A stretch of DNA of 64,000 nt from Nostoc sp. T09 (GTDB taxonomy: Bacteria > Cyanobacteriota > Cyanobacteriia > Cyanobacteriales > Nostocaceae): the NCBI RefSeq assembly GCF_002154695.1, contig NZ_MTAV01000002.1:1-64000 (forward strand), written 5' to 3'. The notes under the pieces are model-generated. The model was not told the DNA's origin and searched no databases. It worked only from the letters and a program-made list of their open reading frames with translations. Position numbers and translations under genes: made by a program. Positions within the stretch are counted from its first letter, which is position 1, and each line of letters starts with the position of its first letter. This document shows, piece by piece, positions 35,678 to 45,263 of the stretch.

Positions 35678-36934
35678 ATGAGTTCGTTAACAAATCAGGG
35701 TGCCAAATTTATCACTAAATTACAAATGGCAGATCGAATAAACGATATCGCTTGGCAAGCACACCAAGGTAGCGTTGCCGCGATCATTCAAATATTGAAC
35801 GAAAAGCTAGTTGCATCTGGTGTTAGAACCAGAGCCATCTTTTCTGATGGCGTCTTACAACTTCTCTGTGAGGCACATACAGTAGAGCAACTAGAGCAAT
35901 CTACCATAGTCCAAAAAATCAAGCAAATCCTAGAGTCTATTGCACCTCGCAATATTCGGCGAGTCAATATCAACAGTCGAATTGTTCGGGAAGAACAATT
36001 ACTTTGGTTGACGGAAATTTATCGCGATCGCGATAATCAATTGCTTTGGTCAGAGGAAATTACCTTACCTCAACCGAATATTATTAAGCAACTAATTAAT
36101 GATTTTCAAGACCTCAAAGAGTCTAAATCAGAAATAGCTCAGGTAAGCTTGCCTAAGCCTAATTCTTTGCGAGCTGTAGTTTTCAAAAGAAGAAACCGGC
36201 ACAGGTTCCAAAATAAACTCCAGAGTAAAATTATACCGAATCGTTCTCTTCTCATCGGGTTACTCAAAATATCTGGTTTATGCCTACCTTTCCTTTTGTT
36301 GGTTTGGTGCGCTTATACATGGTTAGAAGGTAAACAGGAAATTTCGATTTTCGCAGAAGGTTCCAAAGCTTCATCTGTGAATCTGCAAGCGTCAATTCCT
36401 GCTAATAAAAATATTTCTCCGGTATCTAACGACCCATTCGCAGCCGCAGTGCGGATTGCTAATCAAGCTTCTGCATTGGGTAAAACAGCCACAACTTCAC
36501 AGCAGCGGTCAGCTTTAGCTGCTAAGTGGCAGGAAGCTTCAGATTTAATGAGTAAGGTTTCACCAAACCACAGTCGCTATCAAGAAGCTCAAAGCCGCAT
36601 TCAACTATATAGGCAATATGCAGAAGCTTCTAAATCGTTAGCAAACAAGCCAGAAGCATCTCCTCTACCACCTGTAACCAAAGCTGCTTCTACTCCAGCG
36701 GATGACCCATTTGCAGCCGCAGTGCGGATTGCTAATCAAACTTCTGCATCTGGTAAAACAGCCACAAATTCAGACCAATGGTCAGCTTTAGCTGCTAAGT
36801 GGCAAGAAGCTTCAAATTTAATGAGTAAGGTCTCACCAAACCACAATCGCTATCAAGAAGCTCAAAGCCGTGTTCAACTATATAAAAAGTTTAGTGAGGC
36901 GGCTCAATTAAAAGCTCAGAAGGGTCAGCAATGA
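35678..36934 (+). CDS. Membrane protein with two near-identical C-terminal repeats
   Basis: 418 residues. A soluble N-terminal part (1-150, with IAWQAHQGSVAAIIQILNE, as in many cyanobacterial regulatory proteins), a basic linker, a single membrane helix near 203-221 (ISGLCLPFLLLVWCAYTW), then two copies of a 62-65 residue unit, about 252-316 and 343-408 (DPFAAAVRIANQ, SALAAKWQEAS, MSKVSPNH and YQEAQSR). The copies are nearly identical at the DNA level, offset by 273 bp, indicating a recent intragenic duplication. The unit recurs in other cyanobacterial proteins, often after kinase domains. Function unknown. Confidence 0.72.
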   Translation: MSSLTNQGAKFITKLQMADRINDIAWQAHQGSVAAIIQILNEKLVASGVRTRAIFSDGVLQLLCEAHTVEQLEQSTIVQKIKQILESIAPRNIRRVNINSRIVREEQLLWLTEIYRDRDNQLLWSEEITLPQPNIIKQLINDFQDLKESKSEIAQVSLPKPNSLRAVVFKRRNRHRFQNKLQSKIIPNRSLLIGLLKISGLCLPFLLLVWCAYTWLEGKQEISIFAEGSKASSVNLQASIPANKNISPVSNDPFAAAVRIANQASALGKTATTSQQRSALAAKWQEASDLMSKVSPNHSRYQEAQSRIQLYRQYAEASKSLANKPEASPLPPVTKAASTPADDPFAAAVRIANQTSASGKTATNSDQWSALAAKWQEASNLMSKVSPNHNRYQEAQSRVQLYKKFSEAAQLKAQKGQQ

Positions 36935-37158
36935 AATTATCCAAAGATGGGGAAATTTATCTCCCCATCTGTCACAATCGAACCGCAGAGAACGCAGAGG
37001 GCACAGAGATAGAAGCGACGATAGAGTTCACGAACAATTTGAGATGGCTGTAGCTGGACAAAGTACTAGAAAAAAATGGCGATCGCTTTGTTCTGAATCA
37101 AGCAACAAATTTCAGATGTACGATAGCTTTGAGGAATATCTTTGACTTTTAGGATAGT

Positions 37159-37524
37159 ATGCAGCCTACTCAGGATTTGACCGAGAATCACAATCAAGCA
37201 GTTTCCGGCTTAGAGACACAAATTTTAGGTGTCCAATTTCTAAAGAATTTTCTGGGTAACAATACTGCGGTACTAATTGACTTAAAAGAACATGGCGAAC
37301 TGTGGACAGCGGTGGAAGAAGAGATAGAAATGCCGTTGACAGTTCAATTTTTAATCGATGCACAGGGTAAAAAAACCGCCGTTTTACTCGATTTGGCAGA
37401 ACACGGTGAGATTTGGGAAGATATTTATGATAGTTTAATTGCCAAAGAGCGAGTCTTTGAGCCGACTGTATCACTTGCAGAAGTTAAGCAGTTATTAATT
37501 GAGCATGGCAAGTTAAGTGAATGA
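37159..37524 (+). CDS. Antitoxin-like protein with tandem-duplicated unit
   Basis: 121 residues. Two tandem units of about 30 residues, VQFLKNFLGNNTAVLIDLKE plus HGELW, and VQFLIDAQGKKTAVLLDLAE plus HGEIW, are followed by a C-terminal tail (VSLAEVKQLLIEHGKL). It overlaps the RelE-type toxin by eight bases, the arrangement expected of its cognate antitoxin. Only one unit is usual in such antitoxins, so this one has an internal duplication. Identification as antitoxin rests on the partner. Confidence 0.7.
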   Translation: MQPTQDLTENHNQAVSGLETQILGVQFLKNFLGNNTAVLIDLKEHGELWTAVEEEIEMPLTVQFLIDAQGKKTAVLLDLAEHGEIWEDIYDSLIAKERVFEPTVSLAEVKQLLIEHGKLSE

Positions 37525-37777
37525 GTATATAGTTTCATTTCATCGTTCAGCGCAAAAAGAATTAGAAGCTTTACCTCAAGAAGTAATCAGTAGAGTTTTA
37601 CCCAAAATTGAGGAGTTAGCTGTTGAACCTCGTCCAGATGGGTGCAAAAAATTGAAGGGACAGGAAAAATCCTGGCGGGTTCGCGTTGGTGATTATCGGG
37701 TAATTTATAGTGTAGATGATGATAGTCGTAATGTTGAAATCATCAATATCAGGCATCGCAGTCAGGCGTATCGGTAA
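37517..37777 (+). CDS. RelE/ParE-family toxin
   Basis: 86 residues. YIVSFHRSAQKELEALPQEV, CKKLKGQEKSWRVRVGDYRV and IYSVDD, then INIRHRSQAYR, match RelE-family mRNA interferases. The conserved Lys/Arg surface (KKLKGQEKSWRVRVGDYR) contains the usual catalytic basic residues. The start is GTG, overlapping the antitoxin gene. A ribosome-dependent mRNA-cleaving toxin is likely. Confidence 0.85.
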   Translation: MNEYIVSFHRSAQKELEALPQEVISRVLPKIEELAVEPRPDGCKKLKGQEKSWRVRVGDYRVIYSVDDDSRNVEIINIRHRSQAYR

Positions 37778-37859
37778 AAGAATAGTGATATTTTAAAAGA
37801 TGCGATCGCACTTTGCATAAATACCAAGCATACGGATTAAAGCACCTTGAATTCTTGAC

Positions 37860-37935
37860 GGTGCGTTGCGCTGCGCAACAATACAACGCCAGTTGCTACA
37901 ACGGAGGGAACCTCCGCAACGCACTGGCTCTCCTA
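37860..37935. repeat. Dispersed Nostoc repeat, copy A
   Basis: The segment from ACGCCAGTTGCTACAACGG through GCACTGGCTCTCC matches, with few changes, a segment at 51667-51711. The inverted run GCGTTGCGCTGCGCAAC makes a hairpin. Confidence 0.55.
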
Positions 37936-37942
37936 CATTAAA

Positions 37943-38935
37943 CTAAATAATTGTTAGAAATCCTATTACTTCAGAGCCAATTCTTTTCCCATGAGGCAGA
38001 TGTCCTTTAACCGCGTTTCTACTAAAGTTAAGTTGCTCGTATGATAGCGGAACATCATTCATGCGCCAACCGACATTTTCACTAAACTTTTCCCAAATTT
38101 CATGTTGGTAATTTTGGTTTCCTCCTAAAGTTTGATATATTTCTTTCTGTACAGTAAATCCGAATAAATTACCGCTATATTCCCGCCACAATTTATCAAT
38201 AATTAATAGATGTTCCCGAGGGAAGTTAGAAATGTCAGTTGGTCGAAAATATCTATCATTATCTCTGCTAGAAATTTTGAGCATTGCATATAATGTTAGT
38301 TCATCAGCTTCTTGCCAATAGCCTTCTCGAAGCAAATTTTGCAGTATTCGATAATCAAATTTATCCGTAATCAGTGATTTTTCTTGCGAGGTTTTACGTT
38401 GCTCCTCGTCTTGTTGTTTTAATTGAAAATTTAATTTCGTAAGAAGGTCGTTCTGCTTGCTAATTAAATCTTGATAATGTTGACTTTCTCCGTCTTGTTG
38501 TTTTAAATCAGAATTAAATTGTTTAATAATATCGTTTTGTGTGCTAATTAATTTTTGATATTTTTGACGTTCTGCATATTGTATTCTCCATTTAAAAAAA
38601 TCCAACAAACCAAGTATGGGCTTCACTTGTTTAGGATCCTCAAACCCGGTTTTACACCAGCTTGCAAAGTGTTCGCAGTTATTAGAAAATAGATTATATT
38701 CGCCTTCTCCTAATCTGCTTTCTGCACGTAGTATTACAATGTCTGAAGAGTCACAATCATCGTAGTGTTTTTTATAAATCTTTTTACCTAGGCTAAACTC
38801 ATGTATTGAAACTCTTCTAATACAACCGTCTGAGTAATGAATCACAGTACCATCACCGCAATCAATCCCGTGGTGCGTATATGGCACAACGCCGATGAAA
38901 TGGCATTCAATGTAAATATGGTCTGCTATCGTCAT
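37943..38935 (-). CDS. LRAT-domain protein fused to coiled coil and GUN4 domain
   Basis: 330 residues. Residues 1-100 are an LRAT/NlpC-P60-type domain: the HHGIDCGDG His and the NNCEHFASWC Cys form the family's catalytic pair (His near 23, Cys near 88). Residues 120-190 are a heptad-rich coiled coil (KYQKLISTQNDIIKQFNSDL and repeats). Residues 195-320 look like GUN4: LLREGYWQEADELTLYAML, REHLLIIDKLWREYSGNLFG, SVQK-like FTVQKEIYQ, and a WEKFSENVGWR end. GUN4 binds tetrapyrroles. The fusion is a multidomain protein, possibly an acyltransferase/deacylase regulated by tetrapyrrole or membrane signals. The ATG at 38935 fits. Confidence 0.8.
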   Translation of the reverse strand: MTIADHIYIECHFIGVVPYTHHGIDCGDGTVIHYSDGCIRRVSIHEFSLGKKIYKKHYDDCDSSDIVILRAESRLGEGEYNLFSNNCEHFASWCKTGFEDPKQVKPILGLLDFFKWRIQYAERQKYQKLISTQNDIIKQFNSDLKQQDGESQHYQDLISKQNDLLTKLNFQLKQQDEEQRKTSQEKSLITDKFDYRILQNLLREGYWQEADELTLYAMLKISSRDNDRYFRPTDISNFPREHLLIIDKLWREYSGNLFGFTVQKEIYQTLGGNQNYQHEIWEKFSENVGWRMNDVPLSYEQLNFSRNAVKGHLPHGKRIGSEVIGFLTII

Positions 38936-39149
38936 AGATGGGTGTGTTATTTACCACATTATCTTTGTTACTATAATTCCCATCTTGACCACAGTTTTAA
39001 CAATGAGTTACAGAAAATAGAGTAGCTGAATCGGTGTTCTAGACTCAAGGCTATTGCTTGTACACAATACTTTTGCAAGCAAAAAAATATGTAGAGACGC
39101 AATAGAATCATGTCTCTACATAATATAAAAACCTAATCGATTAATTTAA

Positions 39150-40124
39150 CTAAACACTCATTTCTAACATCCGTTGCATTGGACGCAAAGCTGCTAACCG
39201 TATCTTCTCAGACATGGTGATTTCGGGAGTACGATTTTTCATCGCCCAATACACTTTTTCTAAGGTATTTAACCGCATAAATGGACATTCATTGCAATTA
39301 CAATTATTGATTGGTGGCGCAGGAATAAACCGCTTTTGGGGAGCTAGTTTTTGCATTTGGTGAATGATACCTGGCTCTGTAGCCACAATGAATTCCTGTG
39401 CAGGGCTGTTTTGACAATATTTAAGTAATGCTGCTGTAGAGCCAATAAAGTTAGCGTGGCGCAAGATGCTAGTTTCGCATTCTGGGTGTGCGATCGCCTC
39501 TGCTTCGGGATGGGCAATTTTTAACTGGACAATTTTCTTTTCCGAGAAGGTTTCATGGACGATACAGCTACCGTCCCAAAGCACCAAATCTCGTCCGGTT
39601 TGTTCCATGACGTAGCGCCCCAAATTGCGATCGGGGGCAAAAATAATTGGCTGCTCTTTCGGTATTTGCTGCACAATCTTCACAGCATTGGAACTGGTGC
39701 AGATAATATCGCTCATGGCTTTAATATCAGCAGAGCAGTTGATATAAGAAATTACTAGATGATCGGGATGGGCGGCTTTAAAGGCTGCAAACGCCTCTGC
39801 TGGACAACTGTCTGCTAAGGAACAGCCTGCATTCAAGTCTGGTAACAGTACCAATTTGTCAGGATTGAGTATCTTTGCTGTTTCTGCCATGAAGTGAACA
39901 CCAGCAAAGACGATCGCATCTGCATTGGTATTAGCTGCGGCTTTTGCTAGTTGTAATGAATCCCCAATAAAGTCTGCAATATCCTGGATATCTGGCTCTT
40001 GATAGTAATGCGCTAAAATCACCGCGTTGAGTTCTTTCTTCAGACTCTCAATCGCCGCAAATAAATCCAGTGGTAGCACACCCGGATGGGTGGTTTCTCG
40101 TTGAGCAAGTGCAGTGTTAAACAC
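39150..40124 (-). CDS. nadA: Quinolinate synthase A
   Basis: 324 residues. Condenses iminoaspartate with dihydroxyacetone phosphate to quinolinate for NAD synthesis, using a [4Fe-4S] cluster. Motifs: [61 protein letters not shown]-type sequence, and the C-terminal CNCNECPFM. The Cys ligands near 111, 199 and 285 are present. The start is GTG. Single gene, no nadB or nadC in the window. Confidence 0.95.
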   Translation of the reverse strand: MFNTALAQRETTHPGVLPLDLFAAIESLKKELNAVILAHYYQEPDIQDIADFIGDSLQLAKAAANTNADAIVFAGVHFMAETAKILNPDKLVLLPDLNAGCSLADSCPAEAFAAFKAAHPDHLVISYINCSADIKAMSDIICTSSNAVKIVQQIPKEQPIIFAPDRNLGRYVMEQTGRDLVLWDGSCIVHETFSEKKIVQLKIAHPEAEAIAHPECETSILRHANFIGSTAALLKYCQNSPAQEFIVATEPGIIHQMQKLAPQKRFIPAPPINNCNCNECPFMRLNTLEKVYWAMKNRTPEITMSEKIRLAALRPMQRMLEMSV

Positions 40125-40294
40125 AGTAGGGGTTGCTTAAGGTTGCAAGTATTTGTCCTGTGGATTCAATTATAGTAGTTTTTACCAAAAAATATAGTGG
40201 TTTTTACCAAAAATCATAGAAGCTTGATGTTGCGATTTTGTGTCCAAAACCTGCTGAGTTGCCTATCCTAAAAGTAGACGGCAAGGACAGTGGC

Positions 40295-41224
40295 ATGACC
40301 AGTGAGATAACACAATCAACAAACCTGAAAATAGCTGTAGTTGGCGATATTCACGACCAATGGGAAGTAGAAGATGGGATTGCACTCAAGCGTTTGGGTG
40401 TAGACTTAGTGCTGTTTGTGGGGGATTTTGGCAATGAATCGGTGGAAGTGGTAAGAGCGATCGCCTCCCTCGATATTCCCAAAGCCGCCGTAATGGGCAA
40501 CCACGATGCCTGGTACACTGCCACAGAATGGGGGCGGAAAAAGTGTCCCTACGACCGCACCAAGGAAGACTGGGTACAGGAACAGCTCGATTTATTGGGG
40601 GATGCCCATGTCGGTTACAGCAAGCTAGATTTTCCCCAGTGGAATCTAACTGTAGTTGGAGGTCGTCCTTTTAGTTGGGGTGGGTCAGAATGGAGATTTG
40701 CTGACATCTGCAAAGACCGTTACGGTGTAACGGATCTGGAAGAATCAGCAGATAAAATTATGGCTGCGGTCAAAAGTGCTGCCTACGACACGATTATTTT
40801 TCTCGGGCACAATGGGCCTAGTGGATTAGGCGATCGCCCAGAAGACCCCTGCGGTAAAGATTGGCTACCCATTGGCGGCGATTTTGGCGATCCAGACTTT
40901 GGCGAAGCGATTTCCCAGGCTCTTAACGCTGGTAAAATCATTCCTCTGGTGACATTTGGCCATATGCACCATAGCCTACGGCATACTAAGAAAGAGCTAC
41001 GCAAGCCCGTGCTGAGAAGCCCAGAAGGGACAATTTACTTGAATGCGGCTAGCGTACCCAGGATAGTAGAAACCCACGGACACAAGCAGCGTAATTTTTC
41101 TTTAGTCTCCCTAGAGGCGGGTGTAGTGTCGCAAGTCTCCCTAGTTTGGGTTGGCAATGATTACCGGATAGTATCAGAGGAAATTTTTTACGAGCGATCG
41201 CGTCCAGTAGTGCAATCTGCGTAG
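40295..41224 (+). CDS. Metallophosphoesterase, TIGR04168 family
   Basis: About 309 residues. Calcineurin-like phosphoesterase motifs: VVGDIHDQWE, LVLFVGDFGNES, AAVMGNHDAWY, FLGHNGPSGLG and TFGHMHHSL. This is the cyanobacterial/plant TIGR04168 branch. The ATG at 40295 (MTSEITQS) is preceded by AAGGAC; the earlier in-frame ATG at 40238 adds 19 residues that look unrelated. Substrate unknown. Confidence 0.85.
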   Translation: MTSEITQSTNLKIAVVGDIHDQWEVEDGIALKRLGVDLVLFVGDFGNESVEVVRAIASLDIPKAAVMGNHDAWYTATEWGRKKCPYDRTKEDWVQEQLDLLGDAHVGYSKLDFPQWNLTVVGGRPFSWGGSEWRFADICKDRYGVTDLEESADKIMAAVKSAAYDTIIFLGHNGPSGLGDRPEDPCGKDWLPIGGDFGDPDFGEAISQALNAGKIIPLVTFGHMHHSLRHTKKELRKPVLRSPEGTIYLNAASVPRIVETHGHKQRNFSLVSLEAGVVSQVSLVWVGNDYRIVSEEIFYERSRPVVQSA

Positions 41225-41313
41225 ATGATGAGATATAGTATTATCTGTCTGCTTTTGTGCTAACTTAGGAAAGCGTTTGCCTATCAGGTAAACAACAAGC
41301 TAGACAGTTTACT

Positions 41314-41398
41314 GGAGAGGTGGCAGAGTGGTCGATTGCGTCCGACTTGAAATCGGATGAGGCTAAAACCTCCGGGAGTTCGAATCTCCCCCTCTCCG
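41314..41398 (+). tRNA. tRNA-Ser (anticodon UGA)
   Basis: 85 nt. The acceptor GGAGAGG (41314-41320) pairs with CCTCTCC, followed by discriminator G (41398). The anticodon stem TCCGA/TCGGA encloses the loop CTTGAAA, with TGA at 41348-41350. A long variable arm typical of tRNA-Ser follows, then GTTCGAATC in the T-arm. CCA is not encoded. Confidence 0.97.
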
Positions 41399-41665
41399 TT
41401 GAATTAAACCTTGATTTTAAAAGCATTCTGGAATACGTCAGCTATTATTTAGATAAATAAACCTGATTGTTGATTAGCTATTTTTGGTTATTTTTTGATT
41501 GTGAAGTGCCTATGATTATTTGATCACATTAAAGTTCGTTATCAAATGGCAGAATAAAACACACAGAGCAAAGCATTTAAAAGGTCAGTAGGCTTTGATT
41601 TTTCCTACACAGGTTACAGTCAAGACTCAGAAATATTTATTGTAATACATCAATCAATATTTTAG

Positions 41666-44263
41666 TTATGTATTATGTGGAGTGGGAGAAACATTAGCGC
41701 CCTTTTTTCTATTTGCATCTGCATGAGTTGCTTGAATATTATCAATCGTATCAGAACCACCAACTGCTAATGGTTTGATGTGATCAAAATGCAAATCATC
41801 ACCATAATATATTACTGCACCTGTCAAAGCACACCTATTTCCCTGAGTTTTAATCAATAGTTTTTTTTCTTCTTCTGTCAATCGTAATCTTCTATCCTCT
41901 ATTTTAAAATCGCTTTTGATAATTTCTAGTCTTTCATTAAAACCTTTCATTATTATTTCAAAATCAGATTTACTAGGATTTTTCATGTAAATAAAAAGTT
42001 CTTTCAACCTTTTCTTTATTTCTTCTCTATGATATTTAGCCATGTGATAATTTAGGTCAGATAAGATATACCAAAGCATATAAAAGTCTTGAAATCTTCT
42101 GACAAGAACAGGTAAATTTCTACCTGCATCAAAGATAGAGTTTAACTCTTCCCTTAAGAAATCTGTACCATCACCCTCATCAATGTCTCTGTCAAGGAGA
42201 ATTAATCTTAAATTCTTAATAAAGCTTTCTACATGTTTAATACTTTCTCGGAATGAACGCAAAGATTCTACATTTGTGGATGCACTGTGAAGTAGTTTAG
42301 TTACATCTCTCTTATCTTTAATTCTTGCATTTACAGAATTATTTTTTATATGTATATTAAGGACACCAGTAGATTTTCCTTTACCACTTGTTTTATGGTA
42401 GTCTAAGTAAACTAATAATGTATATAGTTCCTCATTCTGCATCCTATCGCCATAGTCATTTTTACTACTGGAGATAGTGATATAAAACCAGCTTTTATGC
42501 TTACTAGCATTCTTTTTAATATCATCAATTAATTCTTTTTTAACCCAAGCATTCCACATTTCAAACGAGTTTTCTAAAATAGGAAATGGCTTATTATTGA
42601 GTCTAATAAATAAATCAACAGGCTGAAACTGAGGATTAATTCTTTCCTCGATTTCAACTACTAAAAGTGGAAAGTCATAAATTTTATCTTGTAGATTTAC
42701 ATCAAAAGCATCAAATTTATTTTTCTCTAAATCTTTAAGTATTCTTAACTGCCTCAACGCAAATTTATCATTTTTAGATTTTTGTTCGTTACCTTCTTCA
42801 TCAATATATGAGCCACCAGTAAATGCAAGTATTGACAGTAGCCTTTGTTGCCCATCAATAACTTCCCATACTCCATCATTACGACTAAAAATAAATATCG
42901 GTGGTAGCTGTATACCAAGTAAAATACTTTCAATTAAAGCAGATGCTTTAGGAATACTAATGACTTCAGAACGCTGATAAGGTGGGCGTAAAAGTAGTCT
43001 TTTTTTCCTTATTCTCGATAGGAAATCGTCTATTGTTACTCGCTGAGGATCAGGTTTCGTTGTTCTTAATGTTTCCAGTTGGCTTACTTTAACTAATGTA
43101 TCATCCTGATTATTAATATTAATTTTGGGTTTGCCACCACCTAAATAGTTATTAAAATTAACATTTAGCTTCTCACTAAAAAAATTAGCTACAGTTTGAT
43201 ATCTTTCAAGAGTAGGAGAATAAAAGTGTGAACCTTCTTGAGCAAAAATAATTATATTTTTCCCTATGTATTGAGAAAATTCAACAGATAAAGCAGCATT
43301 TTCAAAATCTGCTCTAGCAATATTTTCTTTTTCTAGAATAGAAAACGCCCATAAAAGACATTCACAAACTAACCTGTTAGACCTTATTGCCCTTGATTCT
43401 AAAGTTGAGTTTACTTTTTCAACTAACTCAAATCTCTTCAAAAGCTTCTTGCATAAATCTTTAGGATCAGAACTTAGAGCTATTAACTCATAAAGTTTAT
43501 CAATAGTTTCAGTTCTTGATTGACTAGATGCATAACTTCTAATTGGAAGCATACTAAGAATTAGTTGTTTCCGCACAAAAGTGAGAATTTTTTGAATTTT
43601 AAATTTAATATTATCTTCTGTCTTAGTATGCTTTAAAAAAAGCTGATACGTTTTTTCAGCTAGGACTAAATCACTGGTTAGCAAATCTTTGAAGCACTTA
43701 GTTATAGGATCATTTAAGTAGGCGGCATTGTCAATTTCTGCTTTTTTCAAGGGCGTAATACCAGAATTATACCTTGAAAATATTTCTTTCTTAATCTTAT
43801 CTTCCAAGTCACCATCCAGTTTGGGTTCATTCACTACTGCAAATTCAAATACTCTAAGCTTGGAATCTAAAAAGAGGTCTTGAATTTGAGTACTTAAATC
43901 TTGAAAAGATTTTTTCCTCAGTTCTTTTAGCTCATATAAACCTTTTTGAGTCAGCTTTAGGTCTTTCTTAAGAAGACGCAAAATAGTTTCAAATCTCTGT
44001 CTTCCATCAATTACTTCTTTTGTGTTTCCGCTATCAAAAAGTATTATCGGCGGTATTTCGGTTCCTAGTAAAATACTCTCTATAAAAAATGTTGCTTTTT
44101 CTGGAGTCCAGACATAGTTTCTTTGGTAGTAAGGGTCATATTTAATTTTATTTAAGTTTCTATCTCTAAATAAACTCTCTATGCTTTGTGAGTATGTACT
44201 AATTTTTAAGTGAGATGAAAAAATTCTTTCAAAATCTTCTTGTTTTAAAAATATGTCATCCAT
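41666..44263 (-). CDS. Double DUF262 plus HNH protein (GmrSD/ParB-like, putative nuclease)
   Basis: 865 residues, AT-rich. Two DUF262 modules: residues about 25-250 (YDPYYQRNYVWTPEKATFFI, and VIDGRQRFETIL) and about 390-610 (RPPYQRSEVISIPKASALI, and VIDGQQRLLSIL). DUF262 belongs to the ParB-like nucleotidase superfamily of the GmrS half of GmrSD. The C-terminus (about 810-860) is an HNH nuclease: NRCALTG, HFDHIKPLAVGGSD, IQATHADANRKKG, with DHI and N-H-N-K positions intact. Such proteins restrict modified phage DNA or serve as effectors in other defence systems. It lies 253 bp downstream of the MotB-like gene on the same strand, so shared expression is possible but not shown. Confidence 0.82.
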   Translation of the reverse strand: MDDIFLKQEDFERIFSSHLKISTYSQSIESLFRDRNLNKIKYDPYYQRNYVWTPEKATFFIESILLGTEIPPIILFDSGNTKEVIDGRQRFETILRLLKKDLKLTQKGLYELKELRKKSFQDLSTQIQDLFLDSKLRVFEFAVVNEPKLDGDLEDKIKKEIFSRYNSGITPLKKAEIDNAAYLNDPITKCFKDLLTSDLVLAEKTYQLFLKHTKTEDNIKFKIQKILTFVRKQLILSMLPIRSYASSQSRTETIDKLYELIALSSDPKDLCKKLLKRFELVEKVNSTLESRAIRSNRLVCECLLWAFSILEKENIARADFENAALSVEFSQYIGKNIIIFAQEGSHFYSPTLERYQTVANFFSEKLNVNFNNYLGGGKPKININNQDDTLVKVSQLETLRTTKPDPQRVTIDDFLSRIRKKRLLLRPPYQRSEVISIPKASALIESILLGIQLPPIFIFSRNDGVWEVIDGQQRLLSILAFTGGSYIDEEGNEQKSKNDKFALRQLRILKDLEKNKFDAFDVNLQDKIYDFPLLVVEIEERINPQFQPVDLFIRLNNKPFPILENSFEMWNAWVKKELIDDIKKNASKHKSWFYITISSSKNDYGDRMQNEELYTLLVYLDYHKTSGKGKSTGVLNIHIKNNSVNARIKDKRDVTKLLHSASTNVESLRSFRESIKHVESFIKNLRLILLDRDIDEGDGTDFLREELNSIFDAGRNLPVLVRRFQDFYMLWYILSDLNYHMAKYHREEIKKRLKELFIYMKNPSKSDFEIIMKGFNERLEIIKSDFKIEDRRLRLTEEEKKLLIKTQGNRCALTGAVIYYGDDLHFDHIKPLAVGGSDTIDNIQATHADANRKKGANVSPTPHNT

Positions 44264-44452
44264 AGATTTTAATGAATATCTTGGTCAACGTCTTTTCTAT
44301 TTCAATATGGAAAGCTTGTTTTCCTCGTTATTAGTATAGTGTAATACCAATATTTTTATTAAATGTAAATTAATGTATCAATATTCCATTGATACTTGCG
44401 ACAGATGTTTACCGATCTTAAGTTCATAAGAGATCGCCTCCCCTCCTGATTG

Positions 44453-44490
44453 GTATTGTGCTAGCATTACCAATAAATAGTTTTGGGATG
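44453..44490 (+). repeat. 38-bp direct repeat, left copy
   Basis: This segment, with the shared core CATTACCAATAAAT and TTTTGGGA, matches 48001-48038 at about 33 of 38 positions in the same orientation, 3.5 kb apart. The right copy contains the ribosome site of the VapB gene; the left copy lies in the gap between the MotB-like and DUF262 genes. Confidence 0.7.
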
Positions 44491-44516
44491 CTTATTTACC
44501 TGAAAGTAAAACACAA

Positions 44517-45242
44517 TTAGCGGTTATTACCAGGAGTTTTATACTGACCTAGTTGGGCGAAGCGAATTTCAATCCGCCGACGCTTGGGATTATCGCTTCT
44601 GTCTGGTGGTGCAAATCCCTGATCATCTGGTAACAGCAATTGTGCCGCAGAATAGGCTCTAAACTTTAGCCGTTTGAAAATTCCTGATTTTTTTTGACGT
44701 TGCACATTTTGCAGTTCTTTGACTACTGCTAAGGCTCGCATTAAACCTAAATCAGCATTAGAACCTGGACAAAGAATAGAAACATCTTTATTGCGAGTGG
44801 CGACTTCTTCTAGTTTCGTATCCAAATTACCACCGACGCGATCGCTACATTTTAAAAAACCAACTTCTTCCCCATCGGTATGACCAATAACTTCTATAAC
44901 ATCAACTTTTTTATTACTATTCTCAATTTTATTTATATTATTTTCAATCTCTTTTAAAATTATGCCATTTTTACCATTCTGACTTATATCGGTTTTTAAA
45001 TTAGGTGGTAAAACTGCACTACCTGAATCAAAATTATATTTTTCTGCTGGTAGTTCAATGATTGTTGGTTTATCATCCGCACCAGTTGATATACGAGAAT
45101 CATTAATACTTTTTGAATTTCTAGCTATTACCAATAGTAACAGCAAGGTAATAATCATAAAAGCATTAGACATTAAGTCAGTAAAAGAAGTCCAGATGCT
45201 AAAAGTGTCGTTCATCGGTAAACTTCTTGTTCTTCTACGCAT
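44517..45242 (-). CDS. MotB/OmpA-like (ZorB-like) membrane protein
   Basis: About 241 residues. A short basic cytoplasmic tail, then one membrane helix preceded by the MotB-like motif FSIWTSFTDLMSNAFMI, with an Asp (FTD) in the position of the proton-carrying Asp of MotB/ZorB. An extracytoplasmic OmpA-like peptidoglycan-binding domain follows: EVIGHTDGEEVG, NADLGLMRALAVVK and RRRIEIRF. The ATG at 45242 has GGAG 10 nt upstream; an in-frame TTG sits at 45263. Only 21 bp after the MotA-like stop, so surely co-transcribed. Stator-like partner of the upstream protein; a Zorya-type sensor is a candidate role. Confidence 0.78.
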   Translation of the reverse strand: MRRRTRSLPMNDTFSIWTSFTDLMSNAFMIITLLLLLVIARNSKSINDSRISTGADDKPTIIELPAEKYNFDSGSAVLPPNLKTDISQNGKNGIILKEIENNINKIENSNKKVDVIEVIGHTDGEEVGFLKCSDRVGGNLDTKLEEVATRNKDVSILCPGSNADLGLMRALAVVKELQNVQRQKKSGIFKRLKFRAYSAAQLLLPDDQGFAPPDRSDNPKRRRIEIRFAQLGQYKTPGNNR

Positions 45243-45263
45243 CTTGCAATTTCTCCATTGCAA

